NCBI GenBank assembly: GCA_020049615.1
Contig: JAIFKN010000141.1
Coordinates: 1 to 7,840 of the forward strand
Direction: 5' to 3'
Source: a bacterium
GTDB taxonomy: Bacteria; Planctomycetota; UBA11346
DNA: 7,840 nt
A model generated the notes under the pieces. The model saw only the letters and a program-made list of their open reading frames with translations, did no database searches and had not been told where the DNA came from. Each line of letters opens with the position of its first letter. The stretch's first letter is position 1. Of the stretch, positions 1-6,969 are shown piece by piece. A program made the position numbers and the translations under genes.

Positions 1-2
1 GC

Positions 3-3000
3 CAATGGTCCCAGACCGGCACCATGCCGTTCTGGCCGGTCGAGTTCGAGACGCCGATGAACCTCAGCCTGAACCGCGACCGCAACAACCACTTCAACTC
101 CGACACCAGCGAGCCGCTGATGAGCGAGTACTGCGCCGCCTACCAGGGTGAGGAGGCCTACCGCAGCGAACGCGCCGAGTACCGCAAGGCGATGTCCGCA
201 GGCTACGAGGGCAAGGAGCGCTGGCGTTTCCGTTCGGTCAACATGAACGACGAACCGGCCTTCCAGGCCCTGCAGGTCGAGAACCAGCGCGCGGTCTGGC
301 GCAGCTGGCGGGCCCTGGGTTCGACCACCATGCCGCTGCCGTGGCATGGCGCCATGTCGTGGAAGCAGGGCGCGCGCAGCGAGGTCCCCGCCCCGGCTTT
401 CGTCCCCGGCCAGCGCGGCCCCTGGCTGCCGGTCATCCGCAAGCAGGAGCTGATCCCGCAGCCGGCCTGGGCCGCCCTGGCCCAGGGTTCGCCCGACGGC
501 GCCGGCGGACCCACCCTGGCCTACATCGCCAACGCCCCCGGCTCCGACCCGGTCGAGCTGGTGGCCAAGGACCATCATGTCGTCGCCGGCGCCGAGGTGC
601 GCAAGTGCGTCCTGCTGATCAACGATGAACGCGAGGCCAAGGAGTGGACCGCGACCTGGCGCGCGCAGAGCGACGGCAAGACCATCGCCGAGGGCAGCCG
701 GAAGGGCCGCCTTGCTCCCGCCGAGCAGACCACGCTCCCGCTCGTCTTCGCCGCGCCGGCCGTCGCCAGCCGCGGCGAGATCGCCATCGTCCTCGAGGCG
801 ACGATCGGCGGACGCGTCCACCGCGACGCCTTCGCCGTCCAGGTCTATCCGGTCGCGCCGCGCGCCAGCGGCACCGTGCTGGCCCTCGACCCGGCCGGGG
901 CCACGACCCGGGCCCTGCAGGAGCTTGGCTTCACCGTCGCGGCCTGGGACGGCAAGCCCGCCGCCGGCCGGGTGGTGGTGGTCGGTCGCCACGCCCTGGC
1001 CAAGCCCGAGGCGCGGGCCAGCGATCTGGCGGCCCACGTTGCCGCCGGCGGGCGCCTGATCGTGATGGCCCAGGAGCGCGCCTGGTACGAACAGGACCAG
1101 GGCCTGCGCACCTCGGGCTGGTCCTCGCGCGCCGTCTTCCCGGTGCCGAGCATGGCGACGCATCCGATCCTGGCAGGCTTGCAGGCGGCGGACCTGCGCG
1201 ACTGGAACGGCGCCGGCTCGGGCATTCCGGCCAAGCCGACCCCGCTCTACGAGAAGGACTCCCACGGCTATCCGCGCCACGGCTGGAAGTGGGGCAACAG
1301 CGGCACGGTCGCCGGTCTCGCCATCGAGAAGCCGCACCACGGCGCCTGGCGTCCGCTGCTGCAGTGCGAGTTCGATCTCGCCTTCAGCCCGCTCATGGAA
1401 CTGCCCAGCGGCCCGGGACTGCTGCTGTGGTGCACCCTCGACCTCGAGGAGCGCAGCCGACCCGACCCGGCCGCGGCCCTGATCCTGCGCCGGCTGGTCG
1501 AGCACGCCGCCGGCTACGCCGGTGAGGCGCCGCGCCGCGAGGCGGCCCTCCTTGGCGACGTCACCGCCGTGGCCAGTCTCGGCCTGATCGGCGCTCCGGC
1601 GAAGGCCCTGCCCGCCGATCTGCGCCCGATCGTCCTGGCCAGCGATGCCGCGGTCAGCGACAGCGATCTGGGCGCCTGGCTCGCCAAGGGCGGCCGGGCC
1701 CTGATCCTGGTCGATGCGACGCATACCCGCCTGGGCTTCACCACCGGGCTGGCCGAGCGGCATCTCGGCAGCCTGACCATGCCGACCTGGCCGGAAGCGC
1801 GTGGCCTGGCGGCCTCTGATCTGCGCCTGCGCAACGAGACCGCCGTGGCGGTGCTGCAGAGCGCTCCGCAGGGTGGCGATCTCGGCGCCGACGGCCTGCT
1901 CGGCCGCTTGGCGGTCGGTCAGGGCGTGGCGATCCTCACGACCATCGATCCGGCCAGTCTGCCGGCGGCCGAGAAGCCCTGGCTCCACTACAGCCAGTGG
2001 CGCTGGACGCGGGCCTTGGCGCAAATCGCCGGCAACGTCGGCATCGCCGCACGCGGCGACGGCAAGGCCCTGCTCAGCGACCTCGGCCGGGACGCGCCGC
2101 GTCGGCTTGCCGGATCGTGGCTGATGAAGGCGGAGCGCCCGTTGGCCCCGTCCGACAAGCCCTGGCAGGACACTCCGACCTTCGATGTCCGCATGGCCAC
2201 CACCGACACCGCCAACTGGTTCCCCATCCCGGTGCCTGGCGCCTGGGAGAGCAGCGTCAGCCAGTTCGACGGCGCCATCTGGGTGCGCAAGCACGTCGAG
2301 ATCCCTGCCGACTGGGCGGGCCAGAAGCTGGTCCTCGACCTCGGTCCGATCGACGACCACGACCAGGTGTGGTTCCAGGGAGTCAAGATCGGCGGCATGG
2401 GCAAGGAGAACCCCGATGCCTGGCAGACCGCGCGCAGCTACAGCGTGAAGCCCGAGCAGGTCCGGGCCGGACCGGCGGTCATCGCCATCCGCGTCTTCGA
2501 CTGGTTCGGCGGTGGTGGTTTCAGTGCCAAGACCGCGGCAGACATGCGCCTGCGCCGCTCCGACAAGCAGGGTGAGCCGATCATCCTGGGCGGCATGTGG
2601 CAGGCGCGGATCGAACGTGCCGTTCCTCCGGTGAAGTCCCCCGGCGAACTCGTCGATGCCGGCATCGATGCGGCAGCGGCGACCTGGCACGAGCCGGGCA
2701 CCGACGACCGCGCCTGGCAGACGATCACCCTGCCACGCATGTTCGAGGAGGCCTTCGCTGACATCGACGGAGCGGTGTGGTTGCGGCGCACGGTTGCCGT
2801 ACCGGCGCACTGGCTCGGCCGCGATCTCGAACTCAGCCTGGGTCGGATCGGCAATGACGATGTGGCCTACATCGACGGCGTCGAGATCGGGCGCAGCAGC
2901 GGCTCCGGCAACCGCGTCTATCGCGTGCCCGCTGCGCTGGTGAAGTCCGCCACGCTGGCAATCGCGGTGCGCGTGTTCAATCGCCAGGGCCCAGGCGGCT

Positions 3001-3128
3001 TCCTCGGCTGGAACGACGACCTCGGCCTCGCCCTGCCCGGGGACATCGCCGGAGCCGCCTGGTATGAACACGGCTACCGCACCGACTTCTCGACCGGCGA
3101 CGATCCGTTCCGCTACTACCGCTGGTGA
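3..3128 (+). CDS. Large GH2-like multidomain glycosidase, C-terminal 1,041 residues (5' end outside window)
   Basis: The reading frame is open to the window edge, so the ATG at 24 is probably internal. Numbering from that Met, residues 1-125 (aromatic-rich, with PLPWHGAMSW near 104-113) resemble the end of a TIM-barrel-like catalytic region of GH2-type enzymes. Residues about 190-277 look like an Ig-like beta sandwich. Residues about 281-497 look like a class I GATase/ThuA-like alpha/beta domain (VLALDP, RVVVVG, GGRLIVMAQ), and about 505-675 like a second, degenerate one (IVLAS, GGRALILVDA). Residues about 697-865 and 875-1010 are two similar jelly-roll sugar-binding domains with shared landmarks: FDGAIWVRKHVEIPADW and IDGAVWLRRTVAVPAHW, then a D-x-V/A-x-x-x-G-V-x-I-G stretch, then A-I-x-V-R-V-F. 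Such domains accompany GH2 enzymes and sialate O-acetylesterases. The catalytic acids would lie upstream and cannot be checked. It probably acts on polysaccharide in the envelope or outside the cell. The family call is moderate and the substrate is unknown. Confidence 0.75.
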   Translation, partial: QWSQTGTMPFWPVEFETPMNLSLNRDRNNHFNSDTSEPLMSEYCAAYQGEEAYRSERAEYRKAMSAGYEGKERWRFRSVNMNDEPAFQALQVENQRAVWRSWRALGSTTMPLPWHGAMSWKQGARSEVPAPAFVPGQRGPWLPVIRKQELIPQPAWAALAQGSPDGAGGPTLAYIANAPGSDPVELVAKDHHVVAGAEVRKCVLLINDEREAKEWTATWRAQSDGKTIAEGSRKGRLAPAEQTTLPLVFAAPAVASRGEIAIVLEATIGGRVHRDAFAVQVYPVAPRASGTVLALDPAGATTRALQELGFTVAAWDGKPAAGRVVVVGRHALAKPEARASDLAAHVAAGGRLIVMAQERAWYEQDQGLRTSGWSSRAVFPVPSMATHPILAGLQAADLRDWNGAGSGIPAKPTPLYEKDSHGYPRHGWKWGNSGTVAGLAIEKPHHGAWRPLLQCEFDLAFSPLMELPSGPGLLLWCTLDLEERSRPDPAAALILRRLVEHAAGYAGEAPRREAALLGDVTAVASLGLIGAPAKALPADLRPIVLASDAAVSDSDLGAWLAKGGRALILVDATHTRLGFTTGLAERHLGSLTMPTWPEARGLAASDLRLRNETAVAVLQSAPQGGDLGADGLLGRLAVGQGVAILTTIDPASLPAAEKPWLHYSQWRWTRALAQIAGNVGIAARGDGKALLSDLGRDAPRRLAGSWLMKAERPLAPSDKPWQDTPTFDVRMATTDTANWFPIPVPGAWESSVSQFDGAIWVRKHVEIPADWAGQKLVLDLGPIDDHDQVWFQGVKIGGMGKENPDAWQTARSYSVKPEQVRAGPAVIAIRVFDWFGGGGFSAKTAADMRLRRSDKQGEPIILGGMWQARIERAVPPVKSPGELVDAGIDAAAATWHEPGTDDRAWQTITLPRMFEEAFADIDGAVWLRRTVAVPAHWLGRDLELSLGRIGNDDVAYIDGVEIGRSSGSGNRVYRVPAALVKSATLAIAVRVFNRQGPGGFLGWNDDLGLALPGDIAGAAWYEHGYRTDFSTGDDPFRYYRW

Positions 3129-3146
3129 GCCAAGCCAGGCGCGCAT

Positions 3147-3171
3147 GCGCAAACCCCCTTTCGGGGCGCGC
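3147..3171 (+). terminator. Possible weak hairpin terminator after the GH2-like gene
   Basis: CCCC (3155-3158) pairs with GGGG (3163-3166) around a CTTTC loop. GCGC at 3147-3150 can pair with GCGC near 3168-3171 across an unpaired AAA. No T-run follows, so this is at best an attenuator or RNA-stability hairpin in the 88-bp gap between two co-oriented genes. Confidence 0.25.
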
Positions 3172-3183
3172 AATCACACATGG

Positions 3184-3200
3184 AGACCCATCCCGGGTCT
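3184..3200 (+). promoter_or_regulatory. Hairpin directly upstream of a Shine-Dalgarno
   Basis: AGACCC (3184-3189) and GGGTCT (3195-3200) are perfectly complementary around a 5-nt loop. The stem ends on the base just before the GGAGG at 3201-3205. It could influence ribosome access to the split gene, or be chance in GC-rich DNA. No known riboswitch is recognised. Confidence 0.25.
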
Positions 3201-3205
3201 GGAGG
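3201..3205 (+). promoter_or_regulatory. Ribosome binding site of the split secreted-protein gene
   Basis: GGAGG lies 11 nt before the ATG at 3217 and 29 nt before the in-frame ATG at 3235, so it favours 3217 as the start. The second start would give a more compact signal peptide (MHRLLISLSILGACTAAEP). Confidence 0.6.
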
Positions 3206-3216
3206 ATAAGACGACC

Positions 3217-3351
3217 ATGACAAGGACCGCCACCATGCATCGCCTGCTCATCAGCCTGTCCATCCTCGGCGCCTGCACCGCCGCCGAACCAGCCACCGCC
3301 GTGAAGAACCTGGTGGAGAACGGCGATTTCACCGTAACCGTATTGCCGTAG
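3217..3351 (+). pseudogene. 5' fragment of a secreted CBM-like protein, disrupted by insertion
   Basis: Starting at the ATG at 3217 behind GGAGG, this encodes a signal peptide (basic start, LLISLSILGACTA core; the Cys in LGAC could mark a lipobox-like site, which I do not claim firmly). The mature N-terminus NLVENGDF follows. That phrase is typical of the first strand of CBM4/9-like jelly rolls. Original coding sequence runs to 3334. From 3335 the frame enters the insert and stops at TAG 3349-3351, giving a 44-residue peptide that cannot fold as the intact domain. Joining base 3334 to 6970 continues in frame and gives a 185-residue protein. The gene follows the GH2-like gene by 88 bp on the same strand, so the two may have been co-transcribed. 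Confidence 0.85.
3326..3334 (+). repeat. Left copy of 9-bp direct repeat (target-site duplication)
   Basis: ATTTCACCG here is identical to 6961-6969. The bases on either side differ (G before and T after here; C before and C after at the right copy), so the repeat is exactly 9 bp. It lies at the breakpoint of the split gene, as expected for a staggered-cut insertion. Confidence 0.8.
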
Positions 3352-3705
3352 ACCATTCAGCACGCCTATCGTCCTGGTGGACGTCGCGGTGGGGCCGTAC
3401 TGCGATCCAGCGGCATCGCCCATGTCCCAAACCAACCCCTGCCAGCCGAGCGTTGATTCTGCTGGCGAACCATCGTCGTTGGATGCCATCCCAGGATTCA
3501 GCTCGTCTGTAACCGCGCTGGCCACCAGACCCTGGTCGTCCAACCAGTCCCGGCCGCCAACACCAGATGCAGCAGCCAGTGAGCCGACGGGCGCATGCGC
3601 CGTGCCATGCCACGCCACGACGGACGCCATCGCCAGCGGCCCGCAGCCAGGTGCATTGCCGTCGCGCATGAGTGTTGGCTGCGTGCGTACAGCGTTAAAA
3701 CCACG
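3335..3705. other. Unassigned left segment of the insert
   Basis: No gene is recognised here. The minus-strand frame reading leftward from about 3708 is open and has a plausible protein-like composition (for example VGGRDWLDDQGLVASAV and STLGWQGLVWDMGDAAG). It has no credible start signal and runs across the left junction into antisense of the split gene and the GH2-like gene, so it would be a fragment at best. A plus-strand frame starting near 3377 is also open but Pro/Ser-rich and unconvincing. It may be a decayed coding fragment captured with the element. Confidence 0.3.
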
Positions 3706-4134
3706 CAAAAATGCACTCCATCGAGACCGTCATGCCGCAACTCCGGGACTTCCTCGGCGATCTGCCCTGCCTGGCCCATAACGCCAGCTTCGACCGCCGC
3801 TTCTTTGCAGCGGAGATGGAGCGCGCTCCTGTGCTCTGTCCTGCTGGCGCGCCGGCTCATCGACGGCGCTCCCAGCCACCGCCTGGGCGCCTTGGTCGAG
3901 TACCTCGGTCTGGAGTTGCCGGACGGGCACCGAGCCCACCGCGCCCTGGGCGATGCCCTGATGACCGCGCAACTCTGGTTGCGGCTGCTGACCACGGTGC
4001 GCGTCGCCCTCGGAGCCGATCCGGACTACGCTGTGCTGGAGCGGCTGATGCGGGTGCCGCGGGCGCAGGTGACGGGCTGGCTGGCGGCGCAGGCCGAGAA
4101 GCAGGTATCAAGGCCATGGTCATCCGTGGACTGA
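3702..4134 (+). pseudogene. DnaQ-like 3'-5' exonuclease remnant: 5'-truncated and frameshifted
   Basis: One frame (ATG at 3711; stop just upstream at 3696-3698) gives IETVMPQLRDFLGD then LAHNASFDRRFFAAEM, the Exo II region of DEDDh exonucleases (DNA polymerase III epsilon family). Somewhere between about 3816 and 3835 the match moves to the +1 frame, which continues LCSVLLARRLIDGAPSHRLGALVEYLGLELPDGHRAHRALGDALMTAQLW. This contains the Exo III motif with His and Asp of HRALGD. That frame ends at TGA 4132-4134. The Exo I segment with its D-x-E, which binds the catalytic metal, is absent because homology begins only at about 3711. One metal-binding motif is lost and the frame is broken, so it should be inactive. 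No slippery sequence supporting programmed frameshifting was seen. Confidence 0.75.
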
Positions 4135-4149
4135 ACGTGACCGCCTGAC

Positions 4150-4400
4150 GACTGCCTGACGCGCTATCGGTGTACGGCCAGCCCCCTTGTCGAGGCTTCC
4201 GGCCGCGCAGTCCGGTGCTGCGGAAGCAGGGTGACGCAGCAACAGCAAAGCCCGTCACCGAATGCAGGAAGATGGCGGAGGCCTGGCGGGCGAGCAAGTC
4301 TGGTCGCCCAGACGCCCTTGCCGAAGTGGTTGACGGCGGCGCTGGGAGACGCCGAGGCGCCACCGCGATGAACGAAGCCAACTACAGCAACCCCATGGGC
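4150..4400 (+). other. Possible group II intron remnant (leader and start of its ORF)
   Basis: This 250-bp stretch has no complete gene. One plus-strand frame is open throughout and ends KMAEAWRASKSGR, then MNEANYSNPMG starting at the ATG at 4369. From memory, the MNEAN-x-S-x-PM pattern, preceded by a GGAAGATGGC-type stretch, is common where group II intron-encoded reverse transcriptases begin. I infer a truncated intron: reverse transcriptase and domains V-VI are absent. An internal hairpin, GGTGACG (4230-4236) with CGTCACC (4253-4259), fits a structured RNA. The similarity ends about 10 bp from the stop codon of the convergent chemoreceptor gene, suggesting a junction there. This rests on recall and not on an alignment. 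Confidence 0.35.
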
Positions 4401-4407
4401 CGCAACG

Positions 4408-5976
4408 TCAGACCTTGAACTGATCCATCCGCTTGCGGAGTTGACCAGCCAGTCGCTCTAACTCCTGGGTTGAGCGCAGTGTGTCGGCAGATCCGGCCGT
4501 AGATTCGCGGGCAGCACCGGCGACCACCGCCGCCGTCTTGGCGATCTCGGCGCTGCCCTTGGCAACCTCGGAAACACTGCCCGCCAGTTCGCGAGTGGTA
4601 GCGGACTGCTCCTCGACGGCACTGGCAATGGTCTGCTGCTGGTCGTTGATCCGTCCGACGATCTCACGTATCCGACTGATCGACGTCAGCGAGGTGGCGC
4701 TGTCCCGCTGGATGGCCGTCACCTTGTTGCCGATCTCGGTGGTTGCTGCTGCTGTCTTGCGGGCGAGATCTTTGACTTCGCTGGCCACCACGGCGAAGCC
4801 ACGACCGGCATCACCGGCCCGTGCCGCCTCAATGGTGGCGTTGAGTGCAAGGAGGTTGGTCTGCTCAGCGATGCCGGTGATCAGCTTGACGATCTCGCCG
4901 ATCTCGGCTGAGGATGTCCCCAAGCTCTGCATCGTAGTCGCTGCCTCACCGGTGAGGGTGGTCGCCTCCTTGGCTACCGTCGCGGCCTGCGCCGCTGAAC
5001 TGGCGATCTCGGTGACGCTGGCCTGGAGTTCCTCGATCCCTGCCGCGACCGTGCTCACGTTGGCCGAGATCTGCTCAGCAGCAGCGGCGCTGGTCGCCGA
5101 CTGGGCCGACAGCGTCTGAGCCCCAGAACTCATCTGCTGACTGACTGCCGCCATCTGGGTGGCAGCACTGGCGATGCCTTGAGCCTCCTGGCCAATGCCA
5201 GTCACCGTCCGACGCAGTTCTGCACAGGACTCGTTCAGACGACCAGCCATCACCGCCACCTCGTCATGCCCGGAGACCGGGATGCAGGTGGTGAGGTCGC
5301 CCCGCGCCAAGCCATCAAGCGCCCCGCCGACCCGGTTCACGGATCGGACGATGCCACGAACCATGAGCAAACCGGCAATCACCGCGACGATGGATGAAAG
5401 GATGGCGATGGCGATGGTTAGGCCTTGGGCGCTTCGAGCCTGGCCCGAAGCGGTCTCCCGCGATTGGGAAGTAGCGGTTTCAGCCTCGGTGATGATCGCC
5501 GACATCGCCCCCATGATGCGTTTCTGGCGCTCGGCCTGGCCGCCGGCGGCGATGCGCACGGCCCCGTCGACATCACCTTGGTCGATGAGGTCCAGGAGTT
5601 GGCCGTCGCGCACCTGCTTGAACTCACGCCAGGTCGTCTCGGCCAAGTCACAGCGCGTATCGCCGGGCAGGAGTCCCTGGAGGCTGGTCAACTCTGCGTC
5701 AGCCCTGCCGCTAACATCACGCAAGACGACTTTCATTTTCTCGCGCTTGGCGGGTGAGGTCTCGATGATCATGGCTAGCACGACCGCCCGAGCTTCGAGG
5801 ATCGCCTGGCATGCCACATGGGCATGGCTGGCCCGTGGGATGTCGCGATCAGCGAGTGTGGAGACGGTGTGATCAAGTTGCCGCACCGACCAGACTCCAA
5901 TGCCAACCACGAGTACCAAGCCCACGAGAGGCAAGGCAAGGATAGCGAGCAACCGATTACGCAGCGAGCCAGCCAT
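4408..5976 (-). CDS. Methyl-accepting chemotaxis protein (4HB-type sensor, HAMP, MA domain)
   Basis: This is a complete 522-residue transmembrane chemoreceptor that would relay ligand or partner signals through CheW/CheA to the flagellar motor or a related output. Residues 8-30 form a membrane segment. Residues 31-185 are a helical extracytoplasmic domain of four-helix-bundle type. Residues about 186-207 form the second membrane segment, about 208-260 a HAMP linker, and 265-515 the long cytoplasmic coiled coil. The hairpin tip is canonical ([31 protein letters not shown], residues 371-401 in segments), so CheA/CheW contact residues are present. The C-terminus ends MDQFKV, with no NWETF-like CheR tether. 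The ATG at 5976 lies 2 bp after the stop of the sensor gene, with only a weak AGG upstream, so it is probably translated by coupling. The gene appears intact although it sits inside an inserted element. Its ligand is unknown. Confidence 0.95.
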   Translation of the reverse strand: MAGSLRNRLLAILALPLVGLVLVVGIGVWSVRQLDHTVSTLADRDIPRASHAHVACQAILEARAVVLAMIIETSPAKREKMKVVLRDVSGRADAELTSLQGLLPGDTRCDLAETTWREFKQVRDGQLLDLIDQGDVDGAVRIAAGGQAERQKRIMGAMSAIITEAETATSQSRETASGQARSAQGLTIAIAILSSIVAVIAGLLMVRGIVRSVNRVGGALDGLARGDLTTCIPVSGHDEVAVMAGRLNESCAELRRTVTGIGQEAQGIASAATQMAAVSQQMSSGAQTLSAQSATSAAAAEQISANVSTVAAGIEELQASVTEIASSAAQAATVAKEATTLTGEAATTMQSLGTSSAEIGEIVKLITGIAEQTNLLALNATIEAARAGDAGRGFAVVASEVKDLARKTAAATTEIGNKVTAIQRDSATSLTSISRIREIVGRINDQQQTIASAVEEQSATTRELAGSVSEVAKGSAEIAKTAAVVAGAARESTAGSADTLRSTQELERLAGQLRKRMDQFKV

Positions 5977-5978
5977 GA

Positions 5979-6839
5979 TCAGTGAACCTGCCCTTCGAGC
6001 AGAGTAGTTGCGCGGTTAGTCTCGACCAGCATCTGAGCGCTAGCCTCGCCAAGTTCGGCGCGGGCTGCCGCATCGCCGCCGGCGACCTTGTCCAGAATGG
6101 CTTGGTAACGATCCCAGAGCGCTCCGACCTTGGTGAACTGCTTCTGCACCACGGGATCGGTTGGGGCTGGGATCCCGGCAGTTGTATCACCCTGACCAAG
6201 TGCCTTGTGTGCTTCACCGAAGAGCTTGCGAGCAGCGGCTAACCGACCCGTGGCGGCCTCGACATCCGCACCTGCCGCGACCAGCAATGCCTCTTTGGCC
6301 ATGCGCTGGCTGAGCATGCGCTGGCGGCCAGCCCAGTTGATCACCTTGCCGCTCGCGGTCCCCATCGCAGCTTTTTGGGCCTGCTCATAGACCTCGACCA
6401 TGGCAGCTACTGACTTGAGGAGAGCTTCGTTACCGGCCGCCAATGCGGCCAGAGCGGCAGCATCGGCACTCTTGTCAGCGGCGGCGAGCGTGGCACTGAA
6501 CTCGGCCCAGGGCTTGTCGATGGCGGCCAGGGCAGCCTGCACCTCGGGCGTTGGAGGCACTGGGATACCCTGTTCAGCATCTCCGGCACTGAGCCGACGA
6601 TGGCTTTCCGTGAACAGCTTGACGGAGGACTGCATGAGCTTGCGCTGTGCGTCAGCCTCGATCCCGAGGCGAGCAAGGAGGAACTCCTTGGCCATCTTCT
6701 GACTCAGCATGCGCTGACGACCGGCGACGTTGATCGCAGCAGCCCAGTTCTGCTCGGAAACCGCGGCCATCAGGCCGGATGAGAGGATGACCAAGACGAT
6801 GGGCAGAACCCAGTGATTGAGCGTGCGCAGGGAGGGCAT
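5979..6839 (-). CDS. Exported sensor with two tandem PilJ-type (type IV pili chemotaxis transducer N-terminal) domains
   Basis: This is a 286-residue protein. Residues about 8-27 form a hydrophobic signal or anchor segment ([17 protein letters not shown]). Two copies of the PilJ N-terminal module follow: [17 protein letters not shown] at 36-52 and [17 protein letters not shown] at 167-183. Each is followed about 25 residues later by an LF-x-E-x/S-H-x-x-L-x-x-GD-x-x-x-GIP-x-P stretch (75-95 and 206-225). No C-terminal membrane helix, HAMP, kinase or MA domain is present, so it should sit in the periplasm or be held by its N-terminal helix. The start at 6839 is chosen because AAGGA (6846-6850, complement) lies 6 nt upstream and the signal segment follows at once. 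An in-frame ATG at 6995 would extend into the host gene and is rejected. Being translationally coupled to the chemoreceptor gene, it likely supplies or tunes its input. A nitrate/nitrite-type ligand is possible by family analogy but not shown. Confidence 0.88.
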   Translation of the reverse strand: MPSLRTLNHWVLPIVLVILSSGLMAAVSEQNWAAAINVAGRQRMLSQKMAKEFLLARLGIEADAQRKLMQSSVKLFTESHRRLSAGDAEQGIPVPPTPEVQAALAAIDKPWAEFSATLAAADKSADAAALAALAAGNEALLKSVAAMVEVYEQAQKAAMGTASGKVINWAGRQRMLSQRMAKEALLVAAGADVEAATGRLAAARKLFGEAHKALGQGDTTAGIPAPTDPVVQKQFTKVGALWDRYQAILDKVAGGDAAARAELGEASAQMLVETNRATTLLEGQVH

Positions 6840-6845
6840 GGGGAA

Positions 6846-6850
6846 TCCTT
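6846..6850 (-). promoter_or_regulatory. Ribosome binding site that fixes the sensor gene start
   Basis: On the minus strand AAGGA precedes the ATG at 6839 by 6 nt. The alternative upstream in-frame start at 6995 has no comparable signal. Confidence 0.65.
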
Positions 6851-6891
6851 GGGGCAACCAGGGTAGAGCTTTGGGCATCATCACAGACAGG

Positions 6892-6897
6892 ATTGTA
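6892..6897 (-). promoter_or_regulatory. Candidate -10 element of the sensor-chemoreceptor operon
   Basis: The minus strand reads TACAAT, one base from the TATAAT consensus, about 52 nt before the start codon. The hexamer 17 nt further upstream (CCATCG) is a poor -35, so a sigma-70 promoter is only possible. If real, the operon carries its own promoter inside the element. Confidence 0.3.
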
Positions 6898-6900
6898 TTG

Positions 6901-6960
6901 CTAGAGGCGCTCGGCGATGGCGAAAAAGTAGCGGATGACCTCTGCCATGCCGGTGAAAAC
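6901..6960 (-). pseudogene. Possible 3' end of an upstream gene cut at the right junction
   Basis: Reading inward from the right end of the insert, the minus strand encodes VFTGMAEVIRYFFAIAERL followed by TAG (6901-6903). The segment is too short to assign. It could be the C-terminus of a gene whose remainder was lost when the element was formed, a 15-codon leader starting at 6948, or noncoding. Confidence 0.25.
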
Positions 6961-6969
6961 ATTTCACCG
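6951..6969. repeat. Inverted repeat spanning the right junction
   Basis: CGGTGAAA (6951-6958) and TTTCACCG (6962-6969) are perfect complements separated by ACA. The left arm belongs to the insert and the right arm to the duplicated target, so the insert end mirrors its target at this side only. Confidence 0.7.
6961..6969 (+). repeat. Right copy of 9-bp direct repeat (target-site duplication)
   Basis: ATTTCACCG matches 3326-3334. In the frame of the split gene it supplies the bases for Phe-Thr that precede AGWTNWSP. Confidence 0.8.

Larger units (their letters stand above)
3335..6960. mobile_element. 3,626-bp inserted element with 9-bp target duplication, no transposase seen
   Basis: The block is bounded by ATTTCACCG on both sides. 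Removing it with one repeat copy restores a continuous reading frame in the host gene. It contains, left to right, an unassigned segment, a broken exonuclease remnant, a possible group II intron leader remnant, and a minus-strand sensor-chemoreceptor operon. The first 20 bases (TAACCGTATTGCCGTAGACC) and the complement of the last 20 (GTTTTCACCGGCATGGCAGA) share only ACCG and scattered matches, so no terminal inverted repeats can be claimed. No DDE, DEDD, HUH or serine/tyrosine recombinase was recognised in any frame. A 9-bp duplication is known for several DDE insertion-sequence families, but none can be assigned. An assembly join is unlikely to produce a matching duplication and a restored frame. 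Confidence 0.7.

Noticed and set aside
2977..3708. Minus-strand frame of 243 codons covering the left junction
   Set aside because: It runs antisense through the GH2-like gene and across the insert boundary, so it cannot be an ancestral gene. High GC keeps antisense frames open.
3595..4134. A single 179-codon plus-strand gene here
   Set aside because: Its first 75 or so codons are a shadow of the exonuclease frame beginning at 3711. Only the part after about 3830 is genuine homology, so it is half of a frameshifted remnant.
4481..5119. Plus-strand frame of 212 codons inside the chemoreceptor gene
   Set aside because: It is antisense to the conserved MA domain coding region, and its Ala/Ser/Val-rich composition is the usual shadow of such repeats.
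3335..6960. Terminal inverted repeats of the insert
   Set aside because: Comparing about 20 bases at each end by eye gave only ACCG plus scattered matches, no better than expected by chance.
3326..6969. Group II intron retrohoming as the cause of the whole insertion
   Set aside because: Retrohoming does not make target duplications. The 9-bp direct repeat points to a staggered-cut transposition instead.
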